A stretch of 64,000 bases of DNA from Candidatus Riflebacteria bacterium HGW-Riflebacteria-1 (GTDB lineage: Bacteria > Muiribacteriota > Ozemobacteria > Ozemobacterales > Ozemobacteraceae), in assembly GCA_002839445.1 (NCBI GenBank), contig PGYB01000013.1:62001-126000 (forward strand). Reading direction: 5' to 3'. The notes beneath the pieces are model-generated. The model was not told where the DNA came from. It ran no database searches and saw only the letters and a program-made list of their open reading frames with translations. Both the position numbers and the translations under genes were made by a program. Shown here in pieces: positions 63,029 to 64,000 of the stretch (positions are counted from its first letter, which is position 1; the number at the start of each line of letters is the position of its first letter).

Positions 63029-63952
63029 ATGATATTTAAACGCAAAACGTCATATCTGCTGTTATTGGTTCTTTTCGCGTCAGCTCTGGCTCTTTCGGTT
63101 CTGGCTCAGGAGGGGCAGCCAACCGAAAATAAAAGAGACATAGCACTGCGCGAAGCAATTGGCCTGCTTGAGAAGATCGAGCTTTCTGCGCCGCGCGCGC
63201 AATCCGATCTGGTCAAGCTGCGTGAAAGACTGCAGTATCTCTATGATATTCCGCAGTTCGCCGACACGGCTGGTTCTGCAGAGGTTCCCGAGCCGATGTT
63301 CGCGCGCCGCAACTCGCGCACTCGTAACACCGACTGGGCAGGATTTTACAATTCCCTTAAAGGCCTCAAGAACAATGAATTGCGCCAGCGTCTGCTGACG
63401 CAGATAAGCCGCCAGCGCTCAAGTGACTACACGACAGCCCGCCGTTTTGTCATGCTCAAAATCGATAACTATGATGGCTATATTGAATGCGTATACACCG
63501 GCAAAGTCATTGCCGCGCGTGAAATGCCCAACACCAATGTCATGAATATTGAGCATACCTGGCCGCAATCGAAGGGCGCAACCGGCGTAGCAAAATCAGA
63601 CATGCATCATCTTTTTCCAACTGATCCGGTAGCAAATTCTACTCGCAGCAGTCTGCCCTTTGGTCTGGTCGACAGACCCGCATGGCAGGCCGGTGGCAGC
63701 GAATGCGACCTCAAGCGATTTGAAGTCAGAAAAAAAAGTCGCGGAAATACTGCTCGTGCCATCTTTTATTTTGCGACCAGATATGGTAAAACTATAAGTA
63801 GTGATGAAGAACAAATTTTGCGCGGCTGGCATCGCGAAGATCCGGTCGATGCTAACGAACGTGCCCGTAATGACCGTGTCGAAGAAGTTCAGGGAAACCG
63901 CAATCCTTTCATTGACAGGCCTGAACTTGTTGAATATATTAGTGATTTCTAG
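63029..63952 (+). CDS. Secreted endonuclease I family nuclease
   Basis: 307 residues. Signal peptide SYLLLLVLFASALALSVLAQ. The endonuclease I domain is at about 140-290: VYTGKVIAAREMPNTNVMNI, then EHTWPQSKGA, SDMHHLFPTD and NSTRSSLPFG; the histidine and asparagine are the beta-beta-alpha metal residues. Cuts DNA in the periplasm or outside the cell, for nutrient release or limiting DNA uptake. TATAAT at 63,017-63,022 lies so close to the ATG that the transcript may start at or next to the start codon. Confidence 0.9.
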   Translation: MIFKRKTSYLLLLVLFASALALSVLAQEGQPTENKRDIALREAIGLLEKIELSAPRAQSDLVKLRERLQYLYDIPQFADTAGSAEVPEPMFARRNSRTRNTDWAGFYNSLKGLKNNELRQRLLTQISRQRSSDYTTARRFVMLKIDNYDGYIECVYTGKVIAAREMPNTNVMNIEHTWPQSKGATGVAKSDMHHLFPTDPVANSTRSSLPFGLVDRPAWQAGGSECDLKRFEVRKKSRGNTARAIFYFATRYGKTISSDEEQILRGWHREDPVDANERARNDRVEEVQGNRNPFIDRPELVEYISDF

Positions 63953-63971
63953 ATCCTAACCAACCTTTTGG

Positions 63972-63997
63972 GGCGGCGAACCAGCCGCCTTTTTTTT
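63972..63997 (+). terminator. Rho-independent terminator
   Basis: GGCGGC-GAACCA-GCCGCC followed by eight T. Confidence 0.9.
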
Positions 63998-64000
63998 GTA

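Overview
This window comes from a diderm (Gram-negative) bacterium of roughly even base composition. The evidence for an outer membrane is a TonB-dependent receptor behind a cobalamin riboswitch, several secreted proteins with signal peptides and a lipoprotein SagB-type oxidoreductase. I cannot name the phylum from sequence alone. Nothing points to a well-studied model clade.

Layout. (1) 0.2-18.4 kb is mostly housekeeping: a large AbiEi-like/TPR/winged-helix regulator, indolepyruvate ferredoxin oxidoreductase (iorAB), a ribbon-helix-helix/MazF toxin-antitoxin pair, a 5'-nucleotidase family enzyme, an ABC1/UbiB-like kinase, a GNAT acetyltransferase, the TldD/TldE protease pair, a MATE transporter, a zinc-ribbon protein and a secreted protein. 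It ends at tRNA-Asn(GTT). (2) 18.5-45.6 kb is a genomic island at the 3' end of that tRNA. The tRNA end plus its terminator recurs, nearly intact, as a direct repeat at 45,553-45,604. The island holds a HEPN protein, a CoiA-like nuclease, a type I restriction-modification operon with an AAA ATPase/subtilase pair (IetAS-like) between hsdS and hsdR, a giant DUF4011 helicase/DUF559 nuclease, and a WYL-like protein. It continues with a cassette of a zinc-finger protein, a GIY-YIG + DEDDy-exonuclease fusion, a DUF6884 protein and a gamma-glutamylcyclotransferase-like protein, then an AbiEi/AbiEii pair and orphan antitoxins. No integrase is visible. (3) 45.6-50.8 kb is an accretion zone: an Rpn-family nuclease, an RRM protein followed by the 5' part of a group IIC intron, broken genes, a second AbiE-like two-gene system with a clear operator, and a collapsed second copy of the Rpn/ParB-like segment. 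(4) 51-64 kb returns to a host-like backbone (hemerythrin, MscS channel, SagB-type enzyme, BtuB-like receptor, secreted proteins, endonuclease I). It carries a second Rpn gene, a deleted relic of it, a sulfur-binding-domain/HNH restriction enzyme with a truncated partner, and a candidate structured RNA with its own promoter and U-run at 61,951-62,083.

How it works together. The central 27 kb is a layered defence island: restriction by HsdRMS, a possible protease effector (AAA-S8), HEPN and helicase-nuclease effectors, and AbiE-type toxin-antitoxin pairs. A ~150-bp sequence containing repeated GGTATA boxes occurs at 38.7, 45.4 and 50.1 kb and ends successive gene modules, which suggests stepwise growth by repeated integration at the same tRNA. 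The strongest candidates for something undescribed are the 39.8-43.1 kb cassette built around the GIY-YIG/DEDDy fusion, the three module-ending repeats, and the structured RNA at 62 kb.
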